Shown here one piece after another: positions 49,301 to 58,851 of a DNA stretch of 64,000 nt. The position numbers and the translations under genes were made by a program. Positions within the stretch are counted from its first letter, which is position 1. Each line of letters opens with the position of its first letter. Source of the stretch: Mactra quadrangularis (lineage: Eukaryota > Mollusca > Bivalvia > Venerida > Mactridae); contig CM046297.1 in assembly GCA_025267735.1 (NCBI GenBank), positions 19,928,011 through 19,992,010 on the forward strand, written 5' to 3'. Below the pieces are notes generated by a model, which was given only the letters and a program-made list of their open reading frames with translations, ran no database searches and had not been told where the DNA came from.

Positions 49301-51935
49301 GTTTGCTTATTTATCACTCGTCTTATATTCATATGTATTTATACATGTATATAGGTGTACCGCCAAAATTGTTGTAATGGCGACGAACACCAATGTGTTC
49401 TGCAAATAAAATGTTCTGTTCTGTTCTGTTCTGAATAGTGACTGTGTATCAATAAAAAAAAGAATAAAACAAAATTATTTATAGATAAGTGATAACAGGT
49501 TATTAAGTAGTTACGTAAATAGATGATCACTTAATTCACTAGTTAATTATCTGATTATCTTGTGGCAGAAATATGCCACCATAGATGGTACTTAGACAAA
49601 GGTAGAAAAGAAAATGTCAAAAAAATAAGATGCATATATATATTATACAGGACTATTGTGGCATATTTCTGCCATCAGATAACCATATTACTAACTTAAG
49701 TGTAGTTAGTTAAGAAGTTAACTAGTTACGGTAACCATAACCATCATATTACTCTCTACTTAACGTACTGTCACAATATTGTCAATGAAGACAACATTAT
49801 GTGCTTCATAGACATAAAAGCTATAATAGTTTCGGGCAAGTCTGAGAGAGTGAAATGCCAAATCCAATTTGATTTTAGATTTAAGTAACCCATTCATAAA
49901 TTACTTAGTTTAGTTTATGGAACATAGTACTATCATAATACCAACACAATGTTTATAAACTTAGAAATCTAGACTTTAGTACAGTAAAGTTCTACTGTAA
50001 GATCACCCTAAAGTGGCTGCAAAATCAAAGACATTGTTGTCCCTTGTAGAGTACCAAATGCTATATTTGAGAAGAAATTCCCTATTGGTCGGTGGCCGCC
50101 TTTTCTCATAATCTAATCATAACTTTTACTTTATCACTATATAATGCATTGTTGGGGGACGTGCGGGCGATGATGCTAGTAGATGTTCGGACAGGAGCCT
50201 TGGATTAGAATCCAACTTTGCACCCTGCAATCATGGATTTTCTGAGCATCCTGCCTGATTCCCCACCGACCATTTAGCTGCCGTTCTACCAACAATTCAT
50301 TATCTCTCATTCACTATTTTTTACAGTTGAAATTTCACTGGTTTTGTTGTTGTTGTTGTTTTTAAACTGCTATTAGCACTTTATTGATCACTAATTCTTA
50401 GTTTTATATTACTCTTCAGTTTATGTTTTTTATATTTTATCATCTCTTAATCACTTTTATTTTCATTTAAACTTGTTTTTTTCCTATTTATGCATATGAC
50501 TGTGAAGCGCTTTTGAACATGGATTCAATATGGAAAGAGCGCTATACAAATGCGGTATATATATATATAAGAAATTGTCCCCTATATCAAGATCGTCCCA
50601 CTGTTAAGGCCCAATATTTTAATGACCATACTTGTGGAACTAAATTGTATTAATGTAAATATTTTCGGTTTTTTTTTTATTTCAGATATACAATGAAAGA
50701 ATTAAAATGCATCACCTTCGACGTCAACATTTGTCAACCAACAGAAATATAGAACGTAGGGTTGCTACCACGATACTAATGATGATAGGTGAGTGACGCC
50801 ATATATAATAATACCGGCATCGTTCTCTTTTATACTTCATCTTTTTTATCAACTTCTTATCACTGGTTACTACTTACCACAATGGCACGAACAGGTAATT
50901 CAAAGTACATAGTAAGTGTATGCTTGGATTCTAGACATATTTATACATTGTATACGTAAACATGTAGTTCTTCTGGACGCGGTCTACTTATGACCTTTCC
51001 AATATGGCGGTCAACTGATCGAAAAAAAATCATTAGTGTCGGTCTGTTTCATAGGCGGATCCAGGGGGTGGGGGACCCGGCGTACGCCCCCCCCCCCCTT
51101 TAAATTGCCCAAGCTAAGTTTTTTTTTCTTTCATAAAATATGATATCTATAGGAAAATATATAAATATAAATGTCAAAAATTTTCGCAATTAACTACACT
51201 AATACAATGCCATAACGTACAATAATTCATGGACAATTCTTTCTAAGTATCTGTAAGATTTTAACAAAATCCAACAGCTGTAAAAATATATATCTAGATG
51301 CTTTAATCGTATACCCTAGGAAATAATAGTTTAGGTTCTGTTAATGTGACTGAATCCCTCAGCAATGAGATTTAGGGGTCGCAGCAACCCAGAACCCCTT
51401 GTCAAGGCTTTGTCTGTCTAGGACCCATAGTGGGCCCTTGAACTACGGCCCCCAAACCCCGGTAACTTGAATTTTCCGCCCCCCCCCCGTAACTGGAAAT
51501 CCTGAATCCGCCTATGTGTTTATTACTGATGTATTTTGTTCGACGCGATATTGTATATATGTTACCTAGTCACTTCTCTCCTAGATGGACTTATTTTATG
51601 TCTTTTAATAACTTCCACTATGTTTCACAAAATTGTAATAAATAAACGATACCACAAGTCTCGTAGCGTAAAATGTACGCCTTACTAAACAATACATCAA
51701 ATTATAACCACAGAAACCTTCATTTAATAAATCAAATGTGGGGTATAAATGTCAAATGAATCTGTCTAATACAATATATATGCCACTGTAAAAGAATCGA
51801 CTTCTAGAATTATGTAGTAGATTGTTCCTAAGTATCTGTACATAATAGTCGAAAGAGGGTGATGCAGTACGAATAGATAGACAGACAAAGTGGACCAGAC
51901 AAGACCAGATCAGACCAAACCAGGCCCGGACAGAA

Positions 51936-51990
<55 letters not shown>

Positions 51991-52081
51991 GCAAAGTCTA
52001 AACAAAGCTTTATGTATTTAACAAAACCGTCTCTACCATTAGCATCATCATCATCATCATTATCATCATCAACACCACCAC

Positions 52082-52118
<37 letters not shown>

Positions 52119-52783
52119 TTCTTCAATATCATTATCATCATCACCATTATCATCACAACCATTAACATCATTACTAGTATCATGATTATTATCAATTTAC
52201 TTATATAAATATTCCCATCATTAATATCTTCATTATGGTGACACTGAGATAAGCGAGATATCTCCGTTATATTGAACGTATTATAAAATATCTACTTTCA
52301 ACATTTTCAGGCGCCTTTGTTGTGTCTTGGATGCCATATTCAGTGATGACATTATGGTCAATATTTGGTGACTTCAACACAATACCTAGAGAACTTCAAG
52401 TCGCACCCGCCATATTTGCTAAATGCTCAATTATATGGAATCCCCTGATATACGTAGCAAGGCATAGAACATTTAGAAAAGGTGTCTTTAAAAGTTTACC
52501 GTTTTGTAAGTACTGGGATAACCAGTATGATATACGCACTAGGAATAGCGGCGAGACACGTTTGGACCTTAATGTTGTCCGTAACGTAGAAATCGTCATC
52601 AATTCTGAGGGGTTGTCTGCCCCTTGTTCACGTCAACATAGTCCAGCTTTAACATTGAGAACTTTGTCCAGCCAAGGAGGTAGTGCCACAACGCTTTTAA
52701 CAAGACAATTGTTTTGTCACCAGAATCTAGCCAGTGGTTCAAACATTGACAGCTTAGATAACCAAATACCTGTGGATCAATAG
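36694..52783 (+). CDS. Opsin (retinal-binding GPCR), three exons
   Basis: Exons 36694-37341, 50686-50788 and 52311-52783 join in phases 0 and 1 to a 407-residue seven-helix receptor. Opsin identity rests on the Schiff-base lysine K288 in FAKCSIIWNPLIY, followed by the NPxxY motif (294-298). Other hallmarks are Cys99 and Cys176/177 for the extracellular disulphide, RWIFGAEVCQFYGF entering helix 3, ERY (123-125) in place of DRY, W257 and P259 of the helix 6 toggle, an N-terminal NLT glycosylation site, and Cys in LPFCKYW after helix 8 for palmitoylation. The vertebrate counterion position holds Tyr102; acidic residues 170-171 in loop 2 could serve instead, as in invertebrate opsins. The cytoplasmic tail is about 100 residues, Ser/Thr-rich. 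Subclass (xenopsin, peropsin/retinochrome or neuropsin-like) is not resolved. No upstream exon is needed, since the ATG gives a normal N-terminus. Confidence 0.93.
37393..37665. mobile_element. CATAGGCGGATCCAG-family MITE near the opsin donor
   Basis: The left end CATAGGCGGATCGAGCGGG starts about 43 bp after the exon 1 donor; the right end (CTGAATCTGC) is decayed. Internal AAGTCATTTTCAAATAGCAT and GTGTATAATGTGGTTGTGGT match the family. Confidence 0.78.
37980..38287. mobile_element. CATAGGCGGATCCAG-family MITE
   Basis: Ends CATAGGAGGATCCAGCGGGG and CTGGATCCGCCCCTG, directly flanked by ATAAG on both sides: a 5-bp target duplication. Confidence 0.85.
38365..38632. mobile_element. Inverted-repeat element, TTTTTTCTCAACTGTCAAA ends
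   Basis: Arms of about 50 bp: CGTTTTTTCTCAACTGTCAA...TTCACGGTGACTGAATGC at the left, and GCATTCACCGTGAAATTATT...TTGACAGTTGAGAAAAAAAC at the right. Single ends occur at 14990 and 24346. Confidence 0.8.
38633..40683. other. Opsin intron 1, no recognised feature
   Basis: AT-rich intronic DNA. Open frames here are short and lack domain signals. Confidence 0.4.
40684..41026. mobile_element. CAGTCCCATAAA-family MITE
   Basis: TCTCAGTCCCATAAAACTTT and ATTTTATGTTTATGGGACTG are the ends. The GC-rich inside is inverted relative to the copy at 31102. Confidence 0.8.
41565..41650 (+). repeat. 3' fragment of a SINE sharing the family 1 tail
   Basis: CCTTTCCAGGAACAAGAAGA, GACTGACCGCTAAATTATGA and GTTGATACGACGTTAAGCCT align with the tail of the SINE at 1288. 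The head is missing. Confidence 0.6.
41929..42298. mobile_element. MITE with CATTCGGAAC ends
   Basis: CATTCGGAACACCTCGACC and GGCCGAGGAGTTCCGAATG are the terminal repeats. Internal CACCGGTAGTTTCAAAATGG and CGAGGCGAAGCACAGGCGAA mark the family. A second copy is inverted at 52928-53316, and the ends are also related to 36034-36350. Confidence 0.83.
42653..43842. mobile_element. hAT-type non-autonomous element, 1.2 kb
   Basis: The ends TAGGGCTCTATATCGG and CCGGTGTAGAGCCCTA are flanked by an exact 8-bp target duplication, GTCTGAAG (42645-42652 and 43843-43850), as hAT transposases make. The arms are rich in CGATATCGATA-type repeats. No transposase frame is seen. A CCCAGAG hairpin element (42898-42972) is nested inside. 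Confidence 0.88.
42898..42972. mobile_element. 75-bp derivative of the CCCAGAG foldback family
   Basis: TCATTCTCGTACCCAGAGGT and GCCTCTGGGTATGAGAATGA are near-perfect inverted ends, nested in the hAT-type element. Confidence 0.75.
44300..44585 (+). mobile_element. tRNA-derived SINE, family 1, 5'-truncated
   Basis: Begins inside the tRNA head (CAAGTCTACTGATCGAGGGA), keeps box B GTTCGATTCCCGGGCGGGG, the full body, and the tail GCTACGGCGTTAAACCCAAC then AAAAAC. Confidence 0.88.
44895..45174. mobile_element. Foldback element with GAATTCACGATTTCAACTT repeats
   Basis: The ends ACGAAAGACCGGTAGAGCCA and GGCACTACCGGTCTTTCGT are inverted. Between them are about five 22-bp units of AATTCACGATTTCAACTTC on the left, and inverted versions on the right. 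Confidence 0.88.
45420..45992. mobile_element. hAT-like MITE, GGCTGTCACGATA ends
   Basis: GGCTGTCACGATATACCGGT at the left and GGCGTATCGTGACAGCC at the right. The inside has GCAATACG / CGTATTGC repeats. A partial copy is at 57610-57813. Confidence 0.78.
46255..46340 (+). repeat. Short tandem repeat, TTAACTGACGAGTTAAATA
   Basis: Three or four units of CTTAACTTGACGAGTTAAAT, each itself partly palindromic. Confidence 0.7.
46341..47527. other. Opsin intron 1, no supported gene
   Basis: A 115-codon frame at 46966-47313 has no recognisable motif. The stretch sits in the sense orientation inside the opsin intron. Confidence 0.35.
47528..47664. repeat. Near-perfect 60-bp hairpin
   Basis: 47528-47587 (TTACACAGTCAGTTACTGAC...) and 47605-47664 are inverted copies differing at two bases, with a 17-nt loop. 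Such high identity suggests a recent element or ongoing gene conversion. Confidence 0.9.
48479..48830. mobile_element. Tc1/mariner-type MITE, 352 bp
   Basis: Ends CAGTACCCACCAAAAGTTTG and CAAACTTTTGGTGGGTACTG are perfect inverted repeats flanked by TA on both sides (48477-48478 and 48831-48832). No transposase. Confidence 0.9.
48833..50090. repeat. AT-rich repeats with GTTAACTAGTTAA and GGCAGAAATATGCCACC motifs
   Basis: 49140-49260 is a patchwork of TTAACTAGTTAA-like units. 49560-49690 is bounded by GTGGCAGAAATATGCCACCA and GTGGCATATTTCTGCCATCA, probably a small inverted-repeat element related to 56950-57515. A TTCTG pentamer run lies at about 49412-49432. Confidence 0.55.
50130..50567 (+). 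mobile_element. LINE/SINE 3' end
   Basis: TGTGAAGCGCTTTTGAACAT and AAAGAGCGCTATACAAATGC, followed by a TA microsatellite, form a 3' end typical of invertebrate non-LTR elements. A head cannot be defined. Confidence 0.55.
50686..50788 (+). CDS. Opsin exon 2 (third cytoplasmic loop)
   Basis: Acceptor TTTATTTCAG/ATATAC, donor ATAG/GTGAGT, phase 0 in and phase 1 out. Codes for residues 217-250: the basic loop (MHHLRRQHLSTNRNIERR) and the start of helix 6. Too short to appear as a long frame. Confidence 0.9.
51050..51515. mobile_element. Long CATAGGCGGATCCAG-family element
   Basis: Ends CATAGGCGGATCCAGGGGG and CTGAATCCGCCTATG with exact flanking TGTTT pentamers: a 5-bp target duplication. The inside differs from the short members. 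Confidence 0.85.
51927..51987. repeat. Tetranucleotide microsatellite (ACAG)n
   Basis: About 15 units of CAGA/GACA in opsin intron 2. Frames across it read as CLSV repeats and are not genes. Confidence 0.95.
52043..52175. repeat. Trinucleotide microsatellite (ATC)n
   Basis: Nearly continuous CATCAT with CACCA and TTATCA interruptions, in opsin intron 2. Minus-strand frames read poly-Met. Confidence 0.95.
52311..52783 (+). CDS. Opsin exon 3 (helices 6-7 and tail)
   Basis: Acceptor CATTTTCAG/GCGCC. Codes for residues 251-407, with SWMP, K288, NPLIY and the tail, ending TAG. Confidence 0.92.
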
Positions 52784-52927
52784 AGCGGTTACATCGGTGC
52801 ATTTCGGTACGTTCCGGCACATTCCGACAACATTCGTTCTAAATTAAGGTGTACATGTACAAATTGGAGTATTCGGGTTTCATATTTGCATCAAGCTACG
52901 AGTATATAACAGACATATTTCCCCAAT

Positions 52928-53316
52928 CGCAACTCCTCGACCATGGATTCAATACGAATAACCTCGGAAATATTTAGACGCCATTTGCGTCACATGTCCA
53001 AACAGAATATTTTAACCGGCGTCGAAGCAAACAAATCTACAATCGTTTAGGCAATGAATAATGTCTCGGTTTTTGTTCATAAATTTGAAACACTCAATTC
53101 CGTGTTAACCCTGCTTAATTTATAGTCACCTATATAAAATGCTCACGTGTTTTTACAAAGCCATTTGTGTTTACGCCAAGAATTATTTTGCATAACCGAA
53201 ACGTGCCTCACCTGTGCTTCGCCTCGCGTATGTAACTAAACCCCTATATTCTTGGTGGTCTCCCACGAATCCTTCCGAGATAATTCATTCAATGAATGGT
53301 CGATGTGTTCCGAATG
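52928..53316. mobile_element. MITE with CATTCGGAAC ends
   Basis: AACTCCTCGACCATGG and GGTCGATGTGTTCCGAATG are the (left-degraded) ends. The internal GTGCTTCGCCTCGCGTATG matches 41929-42298 in inverted orientation. It may fall in the opsin 3' untranslated region. Confidence 0.8.
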
Positions 53317-53490
53317 ACCGACTTCCAAACACAGTTCTATTTTGCACATACATGTATATATTTTCACTGACTATATAAAACTATACATCAAACGCATAAG
53401 TTTAATGATTTAAAAAAATCAGTCATCTTTCATTTTTTTGTCAAAACCTTAAATTATTTTTAAAAATTTGTATCTGTGATTTGATTATTA

Positions 53491-53926
53491 CGGAGCCCCT
53501 AAAGTGACATTTTGAAATACTTTTTTTATTTTCACAACTATTTCGTTTAAACGTAATATTATTTCGTTTTAACGAAATATTATTTCGTTTATTCGAAATA
53601 TTATTACGTTTTTTCGATATAATATTATTTCGAAAAAAAACGAAATAATTATTTCGAAAAATCGAAATAATCAATAAAATAATATTTCGAAAATTCGAAA
53701 TAATTATTTCAAAAATTCGAAATAATTATTTCGAAAAAAACGAAATAATTATTTCGAAAAAACAAAATAATATTATTTAGTAAAAAACGAAATAATTATT
53801 TCGAAAAAACGTAATATTATTTCGTTAAATCGAAATAATATTTCGAATAAACGAAATAATATTACGTTTAAACGAAATATTTGTGATAATAAAAAAGTAT
53901 TTCAAAATGTCACTTTAGGGGCTCCG
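53491..53926. mobile_element. 436-bp foldback MITE with TTATTTCGAAA repeats
   Basis: Terminal repeats of about 80 bp start CGGAGCCCCTAAAGTGACAT and end ATGTCACTTTAGGGGCTCCG, flanked by TA on both sides. The centre is AATAATTATTTCGAAAAA tandem repeats in both orientations. Confidence 0.9.
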
Positions 53927-54039
53927 TAGATTATGTATTATTCTGTACACGTAGTTGTATATGATATGAAAATAAAGTACGGCTCAACAAAAAAGTATAG
54001 TCTGTGATCTCTGGGTATTTTCGTTTATGTTTTGTTTGC

Positions 54040-54350
54040 CGAGTCCAATGCATAGCAACACACTGTATTGGTAATATAAAGGCGGTCAGTCCACCTACTC
54101 ACTAGTCACTGTTCCTGGAAAGGCTAAATCTCTTGATTTAGCTGTTAACCTGGTACATGTACTAGGTGCATATTTTGGTCAGTGACTGATAACTGCCCTA
54201 CATGATTAAAATCAGTGGTAGGAGGAAGAATGACTGTAGAAATAATTTCATGACCACAAACTCCACGAAAGTATGTCCCATCGGTAATCTATTCTACGAT
54301 TCCTCGATCAGTGGACTTGTCCGCTATATACTAAGCTAGCCAGACTGCTG
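54040..54350 (-). mobile_element. tRNA-derived SINE, family 1, diverged
   Basis: Minus strand: a tRNA head remnant (GTCTGGCTAGCTTAGTATAT), the body with CATTCTTCCTCCTACCACTG, and a tail with CCTTTATATTACC... Some positions are decayed. Confidence 0.75.
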
Positions 54351-55369
54351 GGAAGACTGAGTGCACATGCACTTAACTACTTTCGATGTATAAACTTAAC
54401 TTCTAGTGACAAATAATTGGATTTTTTGTTTCGTACTTTTACAACAAAAAACATAATATAGTTATAATAATGTATCTGTCCCCATAGGGTAACTGTGAAC
54501 TTTAATGACGAGTTAAAAGCGTTTGTATGACTTACATTTTATACATTGGAGTCCAAAAGTTTCATTACAGATGTTTATTTTTCATATTTCTTTTGTCTCA
54601 AGTGAAGAATTGTTTGCAGGCACATTTTGTTATATATTTTGATTGTATATTCATAATGTATGACAGATCATAATTGACCGTTCATTATTAATTGTATACA
54701 TATATTAGTTGTGAAACTTATAATGACATGATTATATATCCAAAACATAAAAATTTAACATATTTTAACCAAGAAATATCGTAAAAAAGATAGTCGGCGC
54801 TATGCAGGGTTCATTTTTACTATAAATAGTCATATTCGCCTTTCAGTCATACCGCATAAGTCTGAAGCAATGCAATCGGTAAGAAGGTCCTTACAGTTGG
54901 AATCCTCGGATTTTATCATGGAATTCCTATGTAAGGATAACAAAATATTTCATCTAATATCTTTCTTGTTAATAAAGATATTAACAGAAGTGATTAAATT
55001 CACATAGTTCTTTACCCGAAAAATACTTAGCTTGAATTTCAAACAAATAAAATGATTTACAAGAAAAGTTATTTAAGATTAATTTTGGCAAATTGACATT
55101 GAAAAATAAGGATAAAATCCGAGTAATCAACTAAATGGACCTACCTATTTGAAGAGTATAGAATGGGAAATAACTGACTAAAGTTCCTTATTTACAGAGT
55201 AAATGGTCAGCAACTACTGTCCATGCTGCGCACCTGTTTGTCATAAACAACCCATGGTACCATATCTTTCATCCATTTCTCTATACCGGAAGAGAAATTC
55301 ATTGGACACCTAAGTATAGTAGAGCAAATTGTTTTGCCTAAAAGTAAAGATCAAAAGTTGGCTTATGCC
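54351..55369. other. Intergenic, no gene seen
   Basis: AT-rich, no recognisable coding or repeat structure. Confidence 0.4.
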
Positions 55370-55654
55370 TCAGTCCCATAAAATCGTGACTTGTTACGGA
55401 CCCGTACGTGCAGACAGTCGTGGGCCGTGAGAAGCCTTGCGCATCAAGGTGACGGTACGCACATGGTACAAAACAACACACCCGTACCGAGCCGTAGCTA
55501 GAAGATATGCATGTTTAATCCATACTCGGCCACGATTTTGTTTACGATTTGACTCTGAAACTGATACGTGTATCCTGGGCTCTTCTCACGGAGTTTGATC
55601 GCAAGGCGCCCGTAAGGTGTCCTCACGGCTATTTTAATGTTAATTGGACTGTAG
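55370..55654. mobile_element. CAGTCCCATAAA-family MITE
   Basis: TCAGTCCCATAAAATCGTGA and ATTTTAATGTTAATTGGACT are the ends. Same orientation as 40684, with a shorter GC-rich inside. Confidence 0.78.
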
Positions 55655-56236
55655 CTTTAGACAGCTGTGCCGAAAAAACTTTAGGACCCCAGTGTATTTC
55701 TTATAATTCTCTTTCATAACACTTTAAAAAAATCTGGAACGAAATTTTAAGGTTTCAAAAAATTAAATCAAATCTGTGAGTGAGAAGCTTTAAGTACAAT
55801 GTTTTATTAGACACATTTTTAAATCTAGTTAGTTCATCTTGTGAAATTACCTCTCAGCCACAGACAGGGTTGAAAGAAATACTGCCAGACATTGTGTTAA
55901 ACGACAATTGAAATAAGGTTACAGACAACCCAAAGCAGGTTTTGACTTCATATAAAAATTTCCTCTCACAAAATCTTGTAGTACAATTTTCCCCTGTACA
56001 CTAAAAGCATACAAATGCTGTAGGTTCTTTACTGTATAGTTAAATATGATAGTTATGGTACAATACTGTCAAACAAGTTAAACTTTAAATAATACAATGA
56101 ATGATCGCAGTATCATTACTTTTAACAGCTACAGACACTTATCAATATATTAATCATTTTATTGCTCTTACTTCACAAAATTTTCTACACGGAATGGTAT
56201 AACTTAAGCCTAAAAGTTAAGTCTAAAAACAACTGT

Positions 56237-56530
56237 AGAAGCAGTAGTCCAGTTGTAGGACGCGCGCTTAGGAATCGATAGGTCCTGGGTTCGAATCCCA
56301 TAAGGAACACCGCTAATTTCCTTGAGCAAGAAATTTACCTACGATTGCTTCCCTCCACCCAGGTGTAAATGGGTACCTACCTGTGAGGATTTTATAATTC
56401 CGTTGCGCCTATTTGCTGGCTGCACTAATAAGCGGAGTAAAAGACTACCCAAGGAGATTGACAGATAGATACCAGTAGCCCAATGACCAGGGGTAATAGT
56501 TGTAAAGTCGGTAACGGGCATAAGCATGAA
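56237..56530 (+). mobile_element. tRNA-derived SINE, family 2
   Basis: CCAGTTGTAGGACGCGCGCT, box B GGGTTCGAATCCC, GTAAATGGGTACCTACCTG and CAAGGAGATTGACAGATAGA identify it. Confidence 0.85.
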
Positions 56531-56949
56531 CTTAGACTATAAAATGACATTACTTTACTTTAATAACGTGTAAGAAACAAAGAAAAGGACAAGCGGTACA
56601 GAAACGTCAATGAATGATAGTGGTTTTCTTCATGTTAAAAGGCGGAGGCGATTAGAGCGTCACAATTCATTCCCATATAAGCACTTAAAAAGCATATTTA
56701 CTTAAAATCGTTCTAGCCAGAGATTCATAAGAGAAAGTGGGCGTTCATAGAAAAAAATAGTTAAATCTTACAAGTTATGTTCTATTAAATGGGTCATCAG
56801 CTAAAAATACAAATTCCATACTTAATTTTTAACAATTGATCAATTAGAGACATTATATATCAATATTCATGTCTAGACATGTTTCCTGACTCAATTATGC
56901 CTAACGATATCAACAATAGCGTTTTTAGAGTTCGTTTTCTAAGACTTGA

Positions 56950-57515
56950 TTTTAATGAGAATGTATGGTGGTGTATTTGTGCCATCAGATATCAACATAG
57001 TTTTTTAGGAGTATTAAGTTATTGGTAGAACAGGCGCTTCGGAATCGAAAGGTTCTGGGTCCGAACCTCACTATGGGCACTGCTAATTACCATGAGCAAG
57101 AACTTTGTCTAAAGTTGTTTTCCTAGTGTAAATGGGTACGGTGGGGAATCACCTTTCTGAAGGCAGGTTTTCAATGATCGGGGGTTATCATACAAATTAT
57201 AAAGCCGGCTGAACATGTATATGGAAGTAGATTTTAAACCGCACTATAACTTTTAACTTTTTTACATACTTAATATGTTACTGATGTGTTTACCTAGTTA
57301 TACATATAACTGGTTAACCTCAAAATGTGATAGTCTTGTATAAGGGGTAAATTATTAACTATAGTTTTGAATACTCACTTTCATTTACTTTGTTGTTATT
57401 TTTTATTTATTGAAAAAAAAACTACGTAGCTAGCTAAACTCACCAGTTACAAAATAACTAAATGGTTTACTAGTTATGTATATGTTAATTATGTAGTTAA
57501 ATGTGATGGCAGAAA
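56950..57515. repeat. Composite repeat with a nested SINE fragment
   Basis: Bounded by TATGGTGGTGTATTTGTGCC and GGCAGAAATATCCCACCATA, an inverted pair. 57020-57190 inside is a decayed family 2 SINE head (TTGGTAGAACAGGCGCTTCG, GGTCCGAACC). Confidence 0.6.
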
Positions 57516-57609
57516 TATCCCACCATACGAAAATTTCAACATTTCTACATTTTTCTAAAATATATACATAGTACGATATAAATGACCCAAATTTAACCGA
57601 TTGGGGAGC

Positions 57610-57813
57610 GTCTCAGTCCTAAATGACCGTAAATACTTAAAGAGGTTAGATTCTATCAGTAGCTGCATATAAGATTTACATTTTTTTCTGATAACTACAG
57701 CAAATGAACAACGAATCTAAAAGCACACAATATATCGTGGTACGTATCGCGATACGATGACAGCGTATTGCAATATATCGCAGTACGCTTCTGGCGTATC
57801 GTGACAGCCCTAT
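57610..57813. repeat. Partial hAT-like MITE (GGCTGTCACGATA family)
   Basis: The right part of the element at 45420, including CTAAATGACCGTA, CTATCAGTAGCTGCAT and the end GGCGTATCGTGACAGCC. Confidence 0.7.
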
Positions 57814-58039
57814 ATGTCATCAAAAACTTAATTAATTTAGGAAATCCTCAGTTCTTATTGATATGATGTTACGACAACAATAAAACAGAAATACAATGGA
57901 ATCTTCTGTAGTCAGATTATTAATGAGACTTTGACACCTAAATTACTATCTTTACACACACAATGTATCTGCGACACTGTAGTGGGAATACTATGGGGCA
58001 TTCTATAGTCTGATTTTAATAATGATTAGATATTCAGTT

Positions 58040-58200
58040 CTATACACACACCCACACAATGGCACGCCTATGCACACACGCCCGCCCGCCCACCGACCCA
58101 CCTATCAACCCACCCACCATCGCGCACGCACCCCTCTCACACGCACCCCCACCTCCACGCATGCACGCACGTACAAAAACACGCGCACACATTACAATAT
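58040..58200. repeat. C-rich low-complexity tract
   Basis: CACACACCC, CCCGCCCGCCCACC and ACGCACGCAC runs. Frames over it read as H, P and T repeats and are not genes. Confidence 0.85.
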
Positions 58201-58384
58201 CTGCAATACAGTATATAGCAGAAATAAAGTATTTAAAGTCGTCTGTTATCAAATTTTAAATGTTGTTTAAAGTCCGCTTCCATGCACAAGTTTAGCACTC
58301 TTTAAAATTTTATGCGATCATTGAAATCACCTTCAGTCAGGTAATCACTCACAGCATCCATTTACATGTATACCTGTGTAAAGT

Positions 58385-58515
58385 GGAATATCTGTAAGTA
58401 AATTTCTTGCTCAAGGAAATTAGAAATGCTCCTCGTAAGGTTCGAATCCGGGATATCTGGATCCCTGAGTGCGCATTCTACAATGTAGCACTGAACTACT
58501 GTTCCTGCTAGTTTT
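58385..58515 (-). mobile_element. Family 2 SINE head, minus strand
   Basis: Minus strand: CAGTAGTTCAGTGCTACATT, box B GGATTCGAACC, then CTTGAGCAAGAAATTTAC. It ends only about 15 bp from the putative edge of the Polinton-like element. Confidence 0.7.
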
Positions 58516-58530
58516 GATAAAACTGTGAGT

Positions 58531-58750
58531 AGTGTAGGGCGTTAGCGTGGCACCCAAAATTTTTTGAAAAAACCGTTATGGCACCCAAATTTTTTTGAAA
58601 AAACCGTTATGGCACCGAGATTTTAAAGAAAAAATATTTATGGCACCAAAACGAAAAAACGAATTTTGGGGAGAGAAACAAAATTTGGGAGAGAGAAGAG
58701 GTGCCACGCAAAAAGTAAAACTTTTTTGTACCGCCCTGTGTGTTGGTGTG
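58531..58750. repeat. Putative left terminal region of the element
   Basis: Begins AGTGTAGGGCG, and AG is the usual Polinton 5' dinucleotide. It contains three direct units of about 31-34 bp (TATGGCACCCAAATTTTTTT, from 58541) and an internal inverted pair, GCGTGGCACC (58545-58554) with GGTGCCACGC (58700-58709), as well as AGGGCG with CGCCCT. It could instead be an independent MITE next to the element. Confidence 0.45.
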
Positions 58751-58790
58751 TGTGAGTGTAAGACTAGATTATTTTGACAATTGAGAATTC

Positions 58791-58827
58791 ATTCTTCCGG
58801 CATAGATGGTTGGCCCTGAAAAGGGCC
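58791..58827 (-). terminator. Histone-type 3' end: stem-loop plus downstream element
   Basis: On the minus strand, GGCCCTTTTCAGGGCC (58827-58812) is a 6-bp stem with a TTTC loop, preceded by ACCAAC. It lies 24 nt after the stop of the 153-residue gene. Twelve nt further on, CGGAAGAAT resembles a U7 snRNA-pairing histone downstream element. No canonical AATAAA intervenes. Confidence 0.85.
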
Positions 58828-58851
58828 GTTGGTTGTATAAATCCATCTGCT

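Noticed and set aside
51752..52195. Minus-strand open frames reading CLSV repeats and poly-Met
   Set aside because: They are translations of the CAGA and ATC microsatellites.
58022..58270. Overlapping open frames on both strands rich in H, P, T and R
   Set aside because: Low-complexity C-rich tract; frames open on both strands from composition alone.
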